64,000 nucleotides of DNA, taken from NCBI GenBank assembly GCA_946800325.1, contig OX326959.1, positions 38,492,908 through 38,556,907 on the forward strand. Direction: 5' to 3'. Positions 63,093 to 64,000 of this stretch are shown piece by piece. The DNA is from Luzula sylvatica. Lineage: Eukaryota; Streptophyta; Magnoliopsida; Poales; Juncaceae. The position numbers and the translations under genes are program-made. Below the pieces are notes generated by a model. The model made no database searches, had not been told where the DNA came from, and saw only the letters and a list, made by a program, of their open reading frames with translations. The first letter of the stretch is position 1. Every line of letters begins with the position of its first letter.

Positions 63093-64000
63093 ACACATAC
63101 AAATTTCTATTTTTCCTATTTTTTGCAAAAAATCAAAAACTGAAGTCTAACACCTTCAAAAATATCAATTATCATTTTTTCTAAAAAAGACCAAAATAGT
63201 TCTCTAAAATGAGCAAAAAACTTCATTTTTCATGTTTTTCTCAAAAAACTCCGGGATTGAAGACTAACACATACAAATTTCTATTTTTCCTATTTTTTGC
63301 ATAAAATCAAAAACTGAAGTCTAACACCTTCAAAAATATCAATTATCATTTTTTTCTAAAAAAGACCAAAATAGTTCTCTAAATTGAGCAAAATACTTCA
63401 TTTTTCATGATTTTCTCAAAAAATTCCGTGATTGAAGACTAACACATACAAATTTCAATTTTTCCAATTTTTTACAAAAAATCAAAAACGGAAGTGTAAC
63501 ACCTTCAAAAATATCAATTATAATTTTTGTAAAAAATATCAAAATAGTTCTCTAAAATGAGTAAAATACTTCATTTTTCATGATTTTCTCAAAAAATTCC
63601 GTGATTGAAGAATAACACATACAAATTTCAATTTTTCCAATTTTTTGAAAAAAATAAAAAACTGAAGTCTAACACCTTCAAAACTATCAATTATCATTTT
63701 TTCTGAAAAAGACCAAAATAGTTCTCTAAAATGAGCAAAATACTTCATTTTTCATGTTTTCTCAAAAAAATCCGTGATTGAAGACTAACACATACAAATT
63801 TCAATTTTTCCATTTTTTTTGCAAAAAATCAAAAACTGAAGTCTAACACCTTAAAAAATATCAATTATAATATTTTCAAAAAGAGTCCAAAATAGTTCTC
63901 TAAAATGAGCAAAATACTTCATTTTTAATGTTTTTCTCAAAAAACTTCGTGATTGAAGACTAACACATACAAATTTCAATTTTTCCAATTTTTTGCAAAA
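63093..64000 (-). repeat. Inverted satellite array, about 5 monomers, reaching the window edge
   Basis: From about 63,093 the sequence reads as the reverse complement of the same monomer: ACACATACAAATTTC, TTTTTTGCAAAAAATC, GAAGTCTAACACCTT, TATCAATTATCATTTTT, CAAAATAGTTCTCT, AAATACTTCATTTTTCATG and so on. The period stays close to 174 bp. These monomers carry more private changes than typical forward ones, for example GTGTAACACC near 63,495, a TTTTTGTAAAAAATATC stretch near 63,523-63,540, GAATAACAC near 63,608 and AAACTATCAA near 63,682. That fits either an array margin or a separate, less homogenised domain. No gene is seen. The array continues past the window. Confidence 0.96.

Noticed and set aside
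1..64000. Assignment to a known satellite such as primate alpha satellite (171 bp) or the Arabidopsis-type 178-bp repeat
   Set aside because: Length is similar but the sequence does not resemble the versions I can recall. A database search of the consensus would decide.
63093..64000. Telomere or chromosome end near the orientation switch
   Set aside because: No short G-rich telomeric repeats are present; the sequence is the same satellite in reverse.

Overview
The whole 64 kb window is satellite DNA. A single AT-rich tandem repeat with a 174-bp monomer (about 24% G+C in a consensus counted by hand) runs head to tail from the first base to about 63,092. It then flips to the opposite orientation and continues to the window end. 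From the first to the last forward monomer, the phase of one marker (GGTGTTAG-like, positions 12 and 62,939) has advanced 361 monomers plus 113 bp. Almost all of that drift is explained by two local rearrangements (about +54 bp near 43.9 kb and +51 bp near 57.1 kb). I see no protein-coding gene, RNA gene, transposable element, CRISPR array, telomere repeat or unique-sequence island. A homogenised array of this size with nucleosome-length monomers points to a eukaryotic chromosome in a centromeric, pericentromeric or other heterochromatic block. I do not recognise the satellite family and cannot name the species, nor decide between plant and animal.

Layout: 1-3.6 kb, mixed monomers including a five-monomer duplication; 3.6-17.85 kb, large nested higher-order repeats (a 19-monomer unit of about 3.3 kb in three copies, two of them inside a 31-monomer, 5,395-bp unit present twice); 17.85-20.2 kb, a second copy of about 1.1-3.9 kb; 19.0-28.2 kb, two consecutive families of 12-monomer (2,088-bp) repeats; 28-44 kb, shorter and more shuffled units (2-, 7-, 10- and 12-monomer spacings); 44-60 kb, shuffled blocks including a 12.0-kb-spaced duplication, a 10-monomer and an 8-monomer repeat; 60.6-62.4 kb, a five-monomer duplication; 63.09-64.0 kb, inverted and more divergent monomers.

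Within the monomer, three A/T-tract dyads (T6-AG-A6, T6-GC-A6, T5-GAG-A5) recur at nearly equal spacing of about 58 bp, one third of 174. The second and third thirds still align at roughly 70% over about 45 bp, and the first third aligns more weakly. The present monomer therefore looks like an old trimer of a 58-bp unit, giving a hierarchy of 58 bp, 174 bp, 5/7/8/10/12/19 monomers, 31 monomers, then segmental copies 11-17 kb apart.

Six aberrant monomers break the regular pattern: a small patch at 3.2 kb, a 4-bp inversion at 48.1 kb, the same inversion plus an 11-bp deletion at 39.5 kb, a backward template jump at 43.9 kb, a 51-bp inverted insertion at 57.1 kb and the orientation switch at 63.09 kb. 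Because duplicated blocks exist with and without some of these, their relative order can be inferred. Open reading frames in the window are by-products of a monomer length divisible by three (58 codons) and are not called as genes.
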